Assembly (NCBI GenBank): GCA_023457715.1
Contig: JAEWKR010000068.1
Coordinates: forward strand, 21,969 to 85,968
Origin: Verrucomicrobiota bacterium
GTDB lineage: Bacteria; Verrucomicrobiota; Verrucomicrobiia; Opitutales; Opitutaceae
Length of the DNA: 64,000 nucleotides
Direction: 5' to 3'
In this document: positions 1-7,911 of the stretch, one piece after another
Layout: each line of letters begins with the position of its first letter
Position numbering within the stretch: position 1 is the stretch's first letter
Translations under genes and position numbers: made by a program
The notes under the pieces: model-generated
Seen by the model: only the letters and a program-made list of their open reading frames with translations
What the model was told of the DNA's origin: nothing
Databases searched by the model: none

Positions 1-275
1 GCGGGCGCGGAAAAAGCGGGTGGGCCAGGGGAGGGGGCCCGGCGTGTCGCCGGAGGGTGGGGAAACGGCCATGGGCCCAGTAGACCGGCGCGGTCGCGCC
101 GCGTTCGCAGCCCCGCGCGCGCCCGAGGTCCAATGGATTTAACGGCCCCGGATAATCTCCTATTGGTATTACCGGAGGCGGCCCAGGGCGTGGGGGCGTG
201 ACGTTTCACCCGCCGGCGTTCAACGTGGGCCTTCGGCGGCAACCTTCCCACCGGTCCGCCGGGTTCAGCGTTTCC

Positions 276-3200
276 ATGTCCCACTTCAGCACCCCCACGG
301 CTTCATCGTCTTCGAATCCCAGCTTGGGCCCGGCGTCGACGGACGCGGTCATGCCCCTGGCCGCTTCCGGCGGCGCGGCGCGGACGGACTCCCTGCTTCG
401 CTCGCTGCTCGAGGGCACAACGGATTGCGTCAAGACCCTCACGCTGGAGGGCGAAATCGTCACGATTTCCGAAGCGGCTCGCGACCTCCTCCAACAGCCC
501 GACCTTGCCAGCCTCGTGGGCCGGTCGTGGATCTCGTTCTGGCGGGAGACGGAGCAGCCGGAAGCGCGGGCGGCCGTGGCGGCGGCGGCGGCGGGGAGGA
601 CGAGCCGCTTCGTCGGATCGTTCATGGTTGCCGACCAGATGCGTTGGTGGGACGTGGTCATCACCCCGCTGCGCGGCGCCTCCGGGGTGGAGCGGTTGCT
701 CGCGGTTTCGCGCGACGTCACGCAGCACCGCGAAGGATGGTGGCGGGCCTCCATCGTAGAGTATTCGGACGACGCGATCATCACCACCAATCTCGAGGAG
801 ACGATCGTCAGCTGGAACCGTGGCGCGGAGCAGATGTTCGGCTATCAAGCCGCCGAGATGCTCGGCCGCTCCCTCGGCCGGCTGCGGCCCGATGACGTTC
901 TGCGCAGCGAGCCGAGGATCCTCGAGCTGCTGATGGCGGACCGGCGCGTCGATCATTACGAGTCGGTCCGGCTGAACAAGGACGGCCAGCCGGTGCATGT
1001 TTCCATTTCCGCCTCCCCGATCAAGGACGCCAACGGCACCGTGATCGGGATGGCGAAAATCCTGCGCGATATCAGCGAGCGCAAACGCGCGGAGGAGGCG
1101 GCGCGCCGCGGCGTCGACCAGATCCACGCGATGATCGATGCGGCGCCGGTCGGAATCTTCGTGGTCGACGCGCAGCTGCAGCTGGTGCGGATCAACCGTC
1201 GCGCGCTGCCCGCGTTCAGCCACCCCGGGCTCATCGGCCGTCCCTTGCGGGAGGTGATGGCCGGGATGTGGCCGGCCGCAACCGCCGCGCAGGTTGTCGC
1301 CGATTTTGAGCACACGCTGGCGACGGGTGAGCCCAAGGTGTACCGCGGCTGGTCGGCCATGCGCGCCGATCGGGCCGTCGACGAACATTACGACTGGGAG
1401 ATCCAGCGGCTGTTGTATCCGGACGGGCAGTGCGGGGTCGCGTGTTATTTCTTCGATATCGGCGACCACGTCCGCGCCCAGCGCGCGCTGCGCGAAACCG
1501 CCGGCCGGCTGGAGCTGGCGGTGCAGGCGGCGCGGCTGGGATTGTGGCGTTGGGATGCGGCCACGGACCTGGTCGACCTCACGCCCCAGGCTGCGGAGGT
1601 GTTCGGGCTGCCCGAAGGTGCCGTGATGACCTGGAGCCGGATGCAGGGGCTCCTGGCTCCGGGGGATCGCGAGGTGGCCGCCGCCGCGGTGGCGACGGCG
1701 GTGGCCCAGCGGTGCGACTATTGCACCGAGTACCGGGTGCGGCGCGGGGATGGCTCCGAAGTCTGGGTGGCCGCCACCGGGCGTCCCGTTGTATCCGGCG
1801 ATCAGGTCACCGGCATGCTCGGGTTTGTGCAGGACATCACCGCGCGCAAGCGCGCGGAGGCGGAACGGACGCAGTTGCTGGAGCAGGAACAGCTGGCGCG
1901 CACGGAGGCCGAGGCGCTCACCGAGGCCGCGCAGGCATTGACGGCGGATCTGGACCTGCAGGCGACCGTGCAGAAGGCCACCGATGTGGCCACCCGGCTG
2001 ACCGGCGCCCAGTTCGGCGCGTTCTTCTACAACGTCACGACGGAGCGCAACGAATCGTACACCCTGTACACCTTGTCGGGAGTCCCGCGCGAGGCGTTTG
2101 CGAAGTTTGGCCTGCCGCGCAACACGGCCGTGTTCGGGCCCACCTTCAAGGGCGAGGGGGTGGTGCGGCTGGATGACGTCACCGCGGATCCTCGTTACGG
2201 GAAGAATGCGCCGCACCACGGGATGCCGGCGGGGCACCTGCCCGTTCGCAGCTATCTCGCGGTCCCTGTGATCTCCCGGACGGGCGAGGTGCTGGGGGGA
2301 ATGTTTTTCGGCCATCCGGACGTCGCAGTGTTCACCGAGCGCGCCGAACGGATCGCGCGCGGGATTGCCGCCCAGGCGTCGATCGCGATGGACAACGCGA
2401 AACTCTACCGCCGCGTCCAGAACACCGCGGAACGGCTGGATTTTTCCCTATCGGCGATGAACCTCGGCGATTGGACGTGGGACGCCGCGTCCGATCTGAT
2501 GACGATCTCCCGGCGGACGGCGGAGATCTATGGTTTCCCTCCCGGCCGGCGGATGACCCGGGAAGAAATGCGGGCCGCCCTGCATCCGGAAGACCGCGAC
2601 CGCGCCCGTGCCGCGGCGCGCTCCGCCGTGCTGGCTAAGCGGGATTACGACATCGAGTACCGGATCAATCATCCCGCGCGCGGCATCTGCTGGATTGCCG
2701 CCCGAGGTCGCCCGGTCTTCGACGAACAAGGCAACGTGACCAGCATGGTGGGGGTGGTGCAGGACATCACCGACCGCAAGAATGCGGAGCTGCACCTGCG
2801 TTGCCAGCGCGACGTCCTCGAGCAGATTGTGCAGTCCGCGTCCCTGCCCGAGGTTCTGCGGTCGCTGACGCTCTGGGTGGAAATGTCCCTGCATCGCCGG
2901 GCGATCGCCACCATCCTGCTGACCGACGAAGCGGGGACCAAACTCGTGACCGGCGCGGGCCCCAGCTGTCCGGCAGCCTGGGCGGACTTCGTGAACGGCC
3001 TCCCGATCGCGGACGATGTGGGCTCGTGCGGCACCGCCGCATTCCGGCGCGAACGGGTGGTGGTGGCCGACGTGGCGAGCGATCCGAAATGGCGCGGGTT
3101 CGCCGCAAAGGCGGTGGAGCATGGGTTGCGCGCCTGCTGGTCCACGCCGATCCTCGCGAACGATGGCGGGGTGCTGGGCACGTTCGCCATTTATTATCCC

Positions 3201-4055
3201 GAGGTCGGGACGCCCGAGCCCGGCGAACTCGAGATCGTCGACGTCGTCACGCGCACGGCGGCCATCGCGATCGAGCGCCGGCGCGCCGAGCAGGCCTTGC
3301 GCGACTCGCGCGAGAAGCTGCAGCAGCACGCCGAGATGCTGGAGCAGCGCGTCGCCGAACGCACCGCCAGGCTGCGCGAGACGATTGGGGAACTCGAGGC
3401 GTTCTCCTACAGCGTCTCCCACGACATGCGGGCACCGCTCCGGGCGATGCAGGGTTATTCCGACCGGCTGCTGCGTTTCCACGCGGGGCCGCTGGACGAG
3501 GAGGCCCGGAATTTTCTGACCCGCATCAACCGCAACGCGCAGCGCCTCGAGCTCCTGGTGCGTGACGTCCTGGCGTACAGCAAGGTCTCCAAGTCGGAGA
3601 TCGAGCTGGTGCCGGTCGACTTCGACGCCTTCGTCGCCGGTCTGCTGTCCCAGATCCCCGAGCTGCAGCGTGACGACGTCACGGTGACCGTGGAGCGGCC
3701 GCTGCCCCGGATCCTGGGGCACGAGGCTTATCTCTCGCAGATCCTCACCAATCTCCTGGGCAACGCGGTCAAGTTCGCCGCCCCCGACCGGCCTCCTCGG
3801 ATCCGGATTTCCGCGCGGCGGGGGGAGCAGGGGGTTGCGATCGAGGTCCGCGACAACGGCATCGGCATCGCGGAGGAGCATTTCGACCGGATCTTTCAGA
3901 TCTTCGGCCGGGTATATCCGGACAAACAATACGACGGCACCGGCATCGGGCTGGCGATCGTCAAGAAGGCCGTCCAGCGCATGGGCGGCGCCATCGAGGT
4001 GCAGTCCCAGCTCGGGGCGGGCACCGCCTTCACCTTCACCCTTCAGCCCGCATGA
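276..4055 (+). CDS. Multi-PAS/GAF sensor histidine kinase
   Basis: Cytoplasmic sensor kinase of about 1259 aa with no membrane segments. Domain order numbered from the ATG: PAS-like segments near 20-150, 160-275, 290-400 and 415-530, a GAF-like domain near 550-710, another PAS near 720-840 and a second GAF near 850-1005. A short coiled coil follows, then a HisKA domain with SVSHDMRAPL (phospho-acceptor His about 1049) and an HATPase_c with NLLGNAVKF, DNGIGI and GTGIGLAIVKK. The stop overlaps the start of the receiver gene by 4 bp (ATGA), so the two probably form one signalling pair. The ligand cannot be read from the sequence. The start is uncertain: a GTG at 198 is in frame, and neither start has a good Shine-Dalgarno sequence. 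The 275 bases before this gene show no other gene. Confidence 0.9.
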   Translation: MSHFSTPTASSSSNPSLGPASTDAVMPLAASGGAARTDSLLRSLLEGTTDCVKTLTLEGEIVTISEAARDLLQQPDLASLVGRSWISFWRETEQPEARAAVAAAAAGRTSRFVGSFMVADQMRWWDVVITPLRGASGVERLLAVSRDVTQHREGWWRASIVEYSDDAIITTNLEETIVSWNRGAEQMFGYQAAEMLGRSLGRLRPDDVLRSEPRILELLMADRRVDHYESVRLNKDGQPVHVSISASPIKDANGTVIGMAKILRDISERKRAEEAARRGVDQIHAMIDAAPVGIFVVDAQLQLVRINRRALPAFSHPGLIGRPLREVMAGMWPAATAAQVVADFEHTLATGEPKVYRGWSAMRADRAVDEHYDWEIQRLLYPDGQCGVACYFFDIGDHVRAQRALRETAGRLELAVQAARLGLWRWDAATDLVDLTPQAAEVFGLPEGAVMTWSRMQGLLAPGDREVAAAAVATAVAQRCDYCTEYRVRRGDGSEVWVAATGRPVVSGDQVTGMLGFVQDITARKRAEAERTQLLEQEQLARTEAEALTEAAQALTADLDLQATVQKATDVATRLTGAQFGAFFYNVTTERNESYTLYTLSGVPREAFAKFGLPRNTAVFGPTFKGEGVVRLDDVTADPRYGKNAPHHGMPAGHLPVRSYLAVPVISRTGEVLGGMFFGHPDVAVFTERAERIARGIAAQASIAMDNAKLYRRVQNTAERLDFSLSAMNLGDWTWDAASDLMTISRRTAEIYGFPPGRRMTREEMRAALHPEDRDRARAAARSAVLAKRDYDIEYRINHPARGICWIAARGRPVFDEQGNVTSMVGVVQDITDRKNAELHLRCQRDVLEQIVQSASLPEVLRSLTLWVEMSLHRRAIATILLTDEAGTKLVTGAGPSCPAAWADFVNGLPIADDVGSCGTAAFRRERVVVADVASDPKWRGFAAKAVEHGLRACWSTPILANDGGVLGTFAIYYPEVGTPEPGELEIVDVVTRTAAIAIERRRAEQALRDSREKLQQHAEMLEQRVAERTARLRETIGELEAFSYSVSHDMRAPLRAMQGYSDRLLRFHAGPLDEEARNFLTRINRNAQRLELLVRDVLAYSKVSKSEIELVPVDFDAFVAGLLSQIPELQRDDVTVTVERPLPRILGHEAYLSQILTNLLGNAVKFAAPDRPPRIRISARRGEQGVAIEVRDNGIGIAEEHFDRIFQIFGRVYPDKQYDGTGIGLAIVKKAVQRMGGAIEVQSQLGAGTAFTFTLQPA

Positions 4056-4474
4056 ACCAAACCATCCTTCTGGTCGAGGACAACGAGGACGATGCCTTCT
4101 TCATGCAGCAGGCGTTGCGTGATGCCGGCATCGCCAATCCCGTGAAGTGGCTCGAGGACGGTCAGGCCGCGGTGGACTTCCTCGGGGGCGCGGGGGATCC
4201 GGCGGACCCGGACGGTGGACCGCCGATGGTCGTGTTCCTGGACCTCAAGCTGCCGTTCAAGAGCGGGCATGATGTGCTGCAGTGGATCCGCCGTCAGCCG
4301 CAGCTGGAAAAGCTGGTGGTGATCGTGCTCACCTCCTCGAGCGAGCCGGTGGACATCAAGCGCTCGTATCAGCTCGGCGCGAATTCGTACGTCGTGAAGC
4401 CGCCGACCGCCGAACAACTCATCGATCTGGCGAATGCGTTCAAGCTGTGGTGGCTGCGGCAGAACCGCAACTAG
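4052..4474 (+). CDS. Response regulator, single receiver domain (Rcp1-like)
   Basis: 140-aa protein made of one CheY-like receiver with no output domain. The acidic pocket is Glu9-Asp10 with Asp13-Asp14, the phospho-acceptor is Asp64 in VVFLDLKLP, the switch Thr is in IVLTSSS and the conserved Lys is in VVKPP (about 116). The long insert between beta-3 and the acidic pocket (around GGAGDPADPDGG) is typical of the Rcp1 group that partners PAS/GAF kinases. It overlaps the upstream kinase gene by 4 bp, so it is very likely that kinase's phosphate acceptor. Its TAG stop shares a CTAG with the stop of the convergent heme O synthase gene. Confidence 0.92.
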   Translation: MNQTILLVEDNEDDAFFMQQALRDAGIANPVKWLEDGQAAVDFLGGAGDPADPDGGPPMVVFLDLKLPFKSGHDVLQWIRRQPQLEKLVVIVLTSSSEPVDIKRSYQLGANSYVVKPPTAEQLIDLANAFKLWWLRQNRN

Positions 4475-5361
4475 ACCAGCGCTTCGACGACCGCGGTGAG
4501 CAGCACCAGCGGCAGATAGGTCAGCGAGGCGAGGAAGAGGCTCCGCGCCGCCTCGTCCCGACGGGTCTCCCGGCCGGGCTCCGACGCCGCGGCGGCGTGG
4601 GCCGCGAACTCCCGGGCGCGGCGCACCATCGGCAGGGCGGCGACCGCGCTGACCGCCGCGCTCCAGGGCGGGACCCAGCCGGCGAGGCCGGCCAGGGCCG
4701 CGGTGGCGACCAGCACGAGCGTGTAGCCGACACAGGTGCGGCTCGTGCGGACACCGGTGGCATCGATTGCCGGCAGCAGCGGGAATCCCGCGGCCCGGTA
4801 GTCAGCCCGGCACGCCCAGCCGATCGCGAAGAAGTGCGGCATCTGCCAGAGAACCAGAATGCCGGCCAGGAAGACGCCGAAGGTCGTGAGGCCGCCGGTG
4901 GCGGCGGCCGCGCCGATGAGCGGAGGGAGCGCGCCGGAGAGGGCGCCGATCTCCGTGGCCCAGCGCGAGCGCCGCTTGAGCGGCGTGTACACCCACGCGT
5001 AGATCGCGATTGTCAGCGCGCTCAGGAACGCGGCCAGCCCGTTGGCCGCCCAGGCAAGCCCGGCTACGCCCGCCGTGCCGAGCAGCAGCGTCCAGCCCAG
5101 CGCCACGGCGGGGCTCAGTTGCTGGCGGGGCAGGGGGCGCCCGCGTGTGCGGCGCATCAACGCGTCGGCATCGCGTTCGCGCCACTGGTTCAACCCCAGG
5201 GCCCCGGCCGCCGATAACAGCGTCGCGCCGAGGACGCAGATGGCGTGGGCACCGTCCAGGGTTGGCCGTGCCTGCAGATACGCCACCGCGGTCGTGAGCA
5301 CGGACATGACCGCCAGACGGGGTTTCGTCAGGGCGATCAGCGCGCGCGCCAGGACGAGCAT
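4471..5361 (-). CDS. ctaB: Protoheme IX farnesyltransferase (heme O synthase)
   Basis: UbiA-family prenyltransferase of about 296 aa that converts heme B to heme O, the precursor of heme A. The first allylic-diphosphate motif is seen in NQWRERDADALM followed by RTRGRPLP, and a second acidic motif in CRADYRAAGFPLLP. About eight hydrophobic helices lie between them. The start at 5361 (MLVLARALIALTKPRL) matches the usual family N-terminus; a longer reading back to 5460 adds only low-complexity residues. It is divergent from the heme-copper cluster that begins at 5523, which fits supply of modified heme to that enzyme. The stop is shared through CTAG with the convergent receiver gene. Confidence 0.93.
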   Translation of the reverse strand: MLVLARALIALTKPRLAVMSVLTTAVAYLQARPTLDGAHAICVLGATLLSAAGALGLNQWRERDADALMRRTRGRPLPRQQLSPAVALGWTLLLGTAGVAGLAWAANGLAAFLSALTIAIYAWVYTPLKRRSRWATEIGALSGALPPLIGAAAATGGLTTFGVFLAGILVLWQMPHFFAIGWACRADYRAAGFPLLPAIDATGVRTSRTCVGYTLVLVATAALAGLAGWVPPWSAAVSAVAALPMVRRAREFAAHAAAASEPGRETRRDEAARSLFLASLTYLPLVLLTAVVEALV

Positions 5362-5463
5362 GTCCGGGCTACGAACGGAGGGGGCGAGTGACGCAGCGCG
5401 GGGTACCATGCGTCCCACCCTACTGCATCGCGCGGCGGCGACGGAGCGTTTTCCGGCCAACGC

Positions 5464-5505
5464 TTGATGCGGATCAAGGCCGTTCGGGCGAACTCCGGGT
5501 ACAAC
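5464..5505 (+). promoter_or_regulatory. FNR/DNR-type box with matched -10 (class II promoter)
   Basis: TTGATGCGGATCAA at 5464-5477 is a perfect TTGAT-N4-ATCAA site for Crp/Fnr-family regulators. A TACAAC -10-like hexamer lies at 5500-5505. If transcription starts near 5512, the box centre is at -41.5, the classical class II activating position. The first gene of the reductase operon starts at 5523. The regulator itself is not in the window. Confidence 0.75.
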
Positions 5506-5522
5506 CTTCCAGCATTTTCCCC

Positions 5523-7064
5523 ATGCCCTCCGTTTCTCTCGCCCCGGCCCGCCCGCTGCCTGCGTTGCCCCCCGCGGGGGCGCCCATGTTCGCCGGGCGC
5601 CTGACGCGCGCCGGCCGTGCCGCGTCCGAGGACTCCGGCCCCGCAGGCGACGCCGGGCACCACTTCCCCCGCGAGGCCAAGGCGTGGTTCGCCCTCGCCG
5701 TCGGCAGTCTGGTCATCGCCGGTCTCCTGTCCCTCTCCGTGGTGCTGGGCCGGCTGCCCATCCTCTCCGGCTGGATCAACGATCCGCTTTTCTTCAAGCG
5801 CTGTCTCGTCGTCCACGTGGACCTGGCGTTGGTGGTCTGGTTCTACGGCTTCCTCTGCGGACTGTCGCGTTTGCGGTCGGGACCGGCGGGAGCGGCGGGG
5901 GTGATGGCGCTGGTCCTCGCCGGCGGCGGAGTGGCGCTGATGCTCGGAGGCGCGATGATGCGGGGCGCCCAGCCGATCCTCGCCAACTATGTGCCGGTGA
6001 TCGATCACCCGCTGTTCCTCGGCGGGCTCGCCGCGTTTTTCGTGGGCGTCGCGCTCTTTCTCGTGACCACGCTGGCCACCGCGGCGCGTCGCCGTCCCGG
6101 CGGGATGCCGGCGGACGCAGCGGTCGGCCTGCAGGCCGCCGCCCTCGCGGTGCTGCTTGCGGCCGCGACCTGGATCGCCACCCGCGCGAGCCTGCCGGCC
6201 GGCCTCGACGCCTGGACGCGCTACGAATTTTCCGCGTGGGGCGCGGGCCATGTTCTCCAGGTCGCGAACGCCAGTGCGATGCTGGCCGTGTGGTTGTGGC
6301 TCCTCGCCCGCGCCACCGGCCGCCCGCTGTTGAGTGAAGGCGCCGCCCGTCTGGTTTTCGGCCTTTTGCTCGCGCCTCACTTCCTGATGCCGCTGCTGAC
6401 CGCCCGCGGCGCGATGGACGCGCTCTACCACACGGGAGCGACCCAGCTGATGCGCTGGGGCATCTTCCCGGTGGTGGGCTGCCTGCTGGTGTACGGCGTG
6501 CGGCATCTCCTCCGTCAGCCCCGGGCGGATGATCCGCTGGCGGGCGCGGCGCGCGCCGGCTTCCTGGCCAGCGCCGGCCTCACGCTGCTCGGCTTTGTCC
6601 TGGGCGCCTGTATCCGCAGCTCGACGACACTGGTGCCGGCGCACTATCACGCGTCGCTGGGGGCCGTGACGGTGGCCTTCATGACGGCCGCGTATCTCGT
6701 CGTGGCGGCGGCGCGGCGCTCCGCGGGTGGACCTGATCTCGAACGCAGCCGGGATCCGGCGCTTCCGCGTGGCTGCGTTCGAGAGCGTGCGGATCTGCGG
6801 TCGGCCCGCTTCGCCACGTCCGCCCGGCGCCAGCTGAGCTGGTTCGGCATCGGCCAGTCGGTCTTCGCGCTGGGGTTTGCGATCGGAGGCGTCTACGGCC
6901 TGGGCCGCAAGGCGTACGCGACCGAGCAGCACGTCCGCTCGGCCGGCGAGTATGTCGGCCTCGGCGTCATGGGGGTCGGCGGGCTTCTGGCCGCGGCGGC
7001 GGGGCTCTGGTTCCTCTATCTGGTGTTGCGCGACATGGCGGCCTGGCTCCGGCGAACCGGCTGA
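5523..7064 (+). CDS. Heme-copper oxidase subunit I-like paralog, degenerate active site
   Basis: 513-aa polytopic membrane protein, first gene of the reductase operon. Segments line up with the catalytic subunit I encoded downstream: HVDLALVVWFYGF (His98) with helix II, WGAGHVLQVANASAM (His243) with helix VI, LLLAPHFLMP (His286-Phe287) with the helix VII His-His pair, and PAHYHASLGAV (His374, His376) with the helix X heme ligands. The second CuB histidine is therefore Phe, and the helix VI +4 position is Val. The fold and probable heme ligands are kept, but the CuB site looks broken. It may be an electron-transfer or structural subunit. The start at ATG 5523 follows the promoter by about 11 bp with little leader; an upstream in-frame start at 5388 would run through the FNR box and is unlikely. 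Confidence 0.7.
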   Translation: MPSVSLAPARPLPALPPAGAPMFAGRLTRAGRAASEDSGPAGDAGHHFPREAKAWFALAVGSLVIAGLLSLSVVLGRLPILSGWINDPLFFKRCLVVHVDLALVVWFYGFLCGLSRLRSGPAGAAGVMALVLAGGGVALMLGGAMMRGAQPILANYVPVIDHPLFLGGLAAFFVGVALFLVTTLATAARRRPGGMPADAAVGLQAAALAVLLAAATWIATRASLPAGLDAWTRYEFSAWGAGHVLQVANASAMLAVWLWLLARATGRPLLSEGAARLVFGLLLAPHFLMPLLTARGAMDALYHTGATQLMRWGIFPVVGCLLVYGVRHLLRQPRADDPLAGAARAGFLASAGLTLLGFVLGACIRSSTTLVPAHYHASLGAVTVAFMTAAYLVVAAARRSAGGPDLERSRDPALPRGCVRERADLRSARFATSARRQLSWFGIGQSVFALGFAIGGVYGLGRKAYATEQHVRSAGEYVGLGVMGVGGLLAAAAGLWFLYLVLRDMAAWLRRTG

Positions 7065-7097
7065 AGCCGCCGCGCCTGAAACTCCCCTTCTTATCCG

Positions 7098-7247
7098 ATG
7101 ATCAACGAACCCAAGAAACCCCTGCTCGAGCGCGTGCTCGACAACCCCTGGCTCCTGCTGGTGCTGGGCGTGGTGATCCCGCTGCTGTCCTACACCGTGT
7201 GGGGCTGGATCGAAATCGCCCAGGTCGCACCCGCCACCCTGCCCTGA
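7098..7247 (+). CDS. Small single-span membrane subunit (49 aa), reductase-associated
   Basis: Short reading frame beginning MINEPKKPLLERVLDN, with one hydrophobic helix (about residues 18-36, WLLLVLGVVIPLLSYTVWG) and a short polar tail ending in TLP. It lies 33 bp after the subunit I paralog and 11 bp before the CuA subunit II gene, on the same strand, so it is co-transcribed. Charged N-terminus plus a single helix recalls the small accessory subunits of B-type (ba3) oxidases, but no sequence relation is proven. Codon use matches its neighbours. Confidence 0.7.
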   Translation: MINEPKKPLLERVLDNPWLLLVLGVVIPLLSYTVWGWIEIAQVAPATLP

Positions 7248-7258
7248 CCCTCTTCACC

Positions 7259-7786
7259 ATGAGTCTCGCCGTCCCCGCCCGTGATTGGTTCAAGCCCGTT
7301 GCCGGAGCTGAAAAGCTCTGGATCGGCCTCGCCCTCCTTTGGTGCTTCGTGATGAGCCTGATGATGCCGTACTGGCATTTTCGGGGTAAACAAAACTCCC
7401 GCGGCGAGGCGTACACCGTCGCCCCCGCCGAGTACCTGGCCCGGGCGGAGAAGTTCGTCGCCGCCAACAAAGTGGGACAGACCGCCGACGGCATTCCGAT
7501 CGTGGAACCGGCTCCCGGCGGTGAAGCCTACCTCGTCGCCCGCATGTGGCAGTGGTATCCGGTGCTGAAGCTGCGCCAGGGGGAAACGTACCGGCTGCAC
7601 CTCTCGTCGATGGATCTGCAGCATGGTTTTTCCCTCCAGCCGCTGAACATGAATTTCCAGGTGCTGCCGGGCTATGACCATGTGCTCACGCTGACGCCAT
7701 CCTCCAAGGGCGAGTTCACCCTCGTCTGCAACGAATTCTGCGGCATCGGCCACGACCGCATGTTCGCCAAAATCCTGGTGGAGTAA
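7259..7786 (+). CDS. CuA-containing subunit II of a heme-copper reductase
   Basis: 175-aa subunit II with one N-terminal transmembrane helix (about residues 19-37) and a periplasmic cupredoxin domain. All CuA ligands are visible: His122 in DLQHGF, then Cys157, Glu159, Cys161, His165 and Met168 in CNEFCGIGHDRM. The domain would accept electrons from a cytochrome c or other periplasmic donor and pass them to subunit I. The short length and single helix resemble B-type (ba3) enzymes. The ATG at 7259 sits 11 bp after the 49-aa gene; an in-frame GTG at 7199 would overlap that gene and is less likely. Confidence 0.93.
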   Translation: MSLAVPARDWFKPVAGAEKLWIGLALLWCFVMSLMMPYWHFRGKQNSRGEAYTVAPAEYLARAEKFVAANKVGQTADGIPIVEPAPGGEAYLVARMWQWYPVLKLRQGETYRLHLSSMDLQHGFSLQPLNMNFQVLPGYDHVLTLTPSSKGEFTLVCNEFCGIGHDRMFAKILVE

Positions 7787-7865
7787 CAACCACCCGAAAC
7801 GCGGCCCCAATTCAGTCCCAAGGGGGACGGAGTCCCCCGGCTACCCTCCGGCGGCCGGTCCTCCG

Positions 7866-7897
7866 ATCTGAAATCTGAAATCTGCAATCTGAAATTC
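7866..7897 (+). repeat. Fuzzy CTGAAAT word repeat
   Basis: Run of CTGAAAT/CTGCAAT-type words between the CuA subunit and subunit I genes, belonging to the same low-complexity family seen at 16524, 54840, 60250, 60928 and elsewhere. It is preceded by a GC-rich CCGGCGGCCGG stretch. It ends about 15 bp before the subunit I start. Confidence 0.7.
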
Positions 7898-7911
7898 TCC
7901 GCCCCATTCTC

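Noticed and set aside
303..2315. Long minus-strand open frame inside the first kinase gene
   Set aside because: A shadow frame caused by high GC codon bias; its His/Arg-rich product resembles no family, and the plus-strand frame carries clear kinase domains. The same applies to other long antisense frames across the window.
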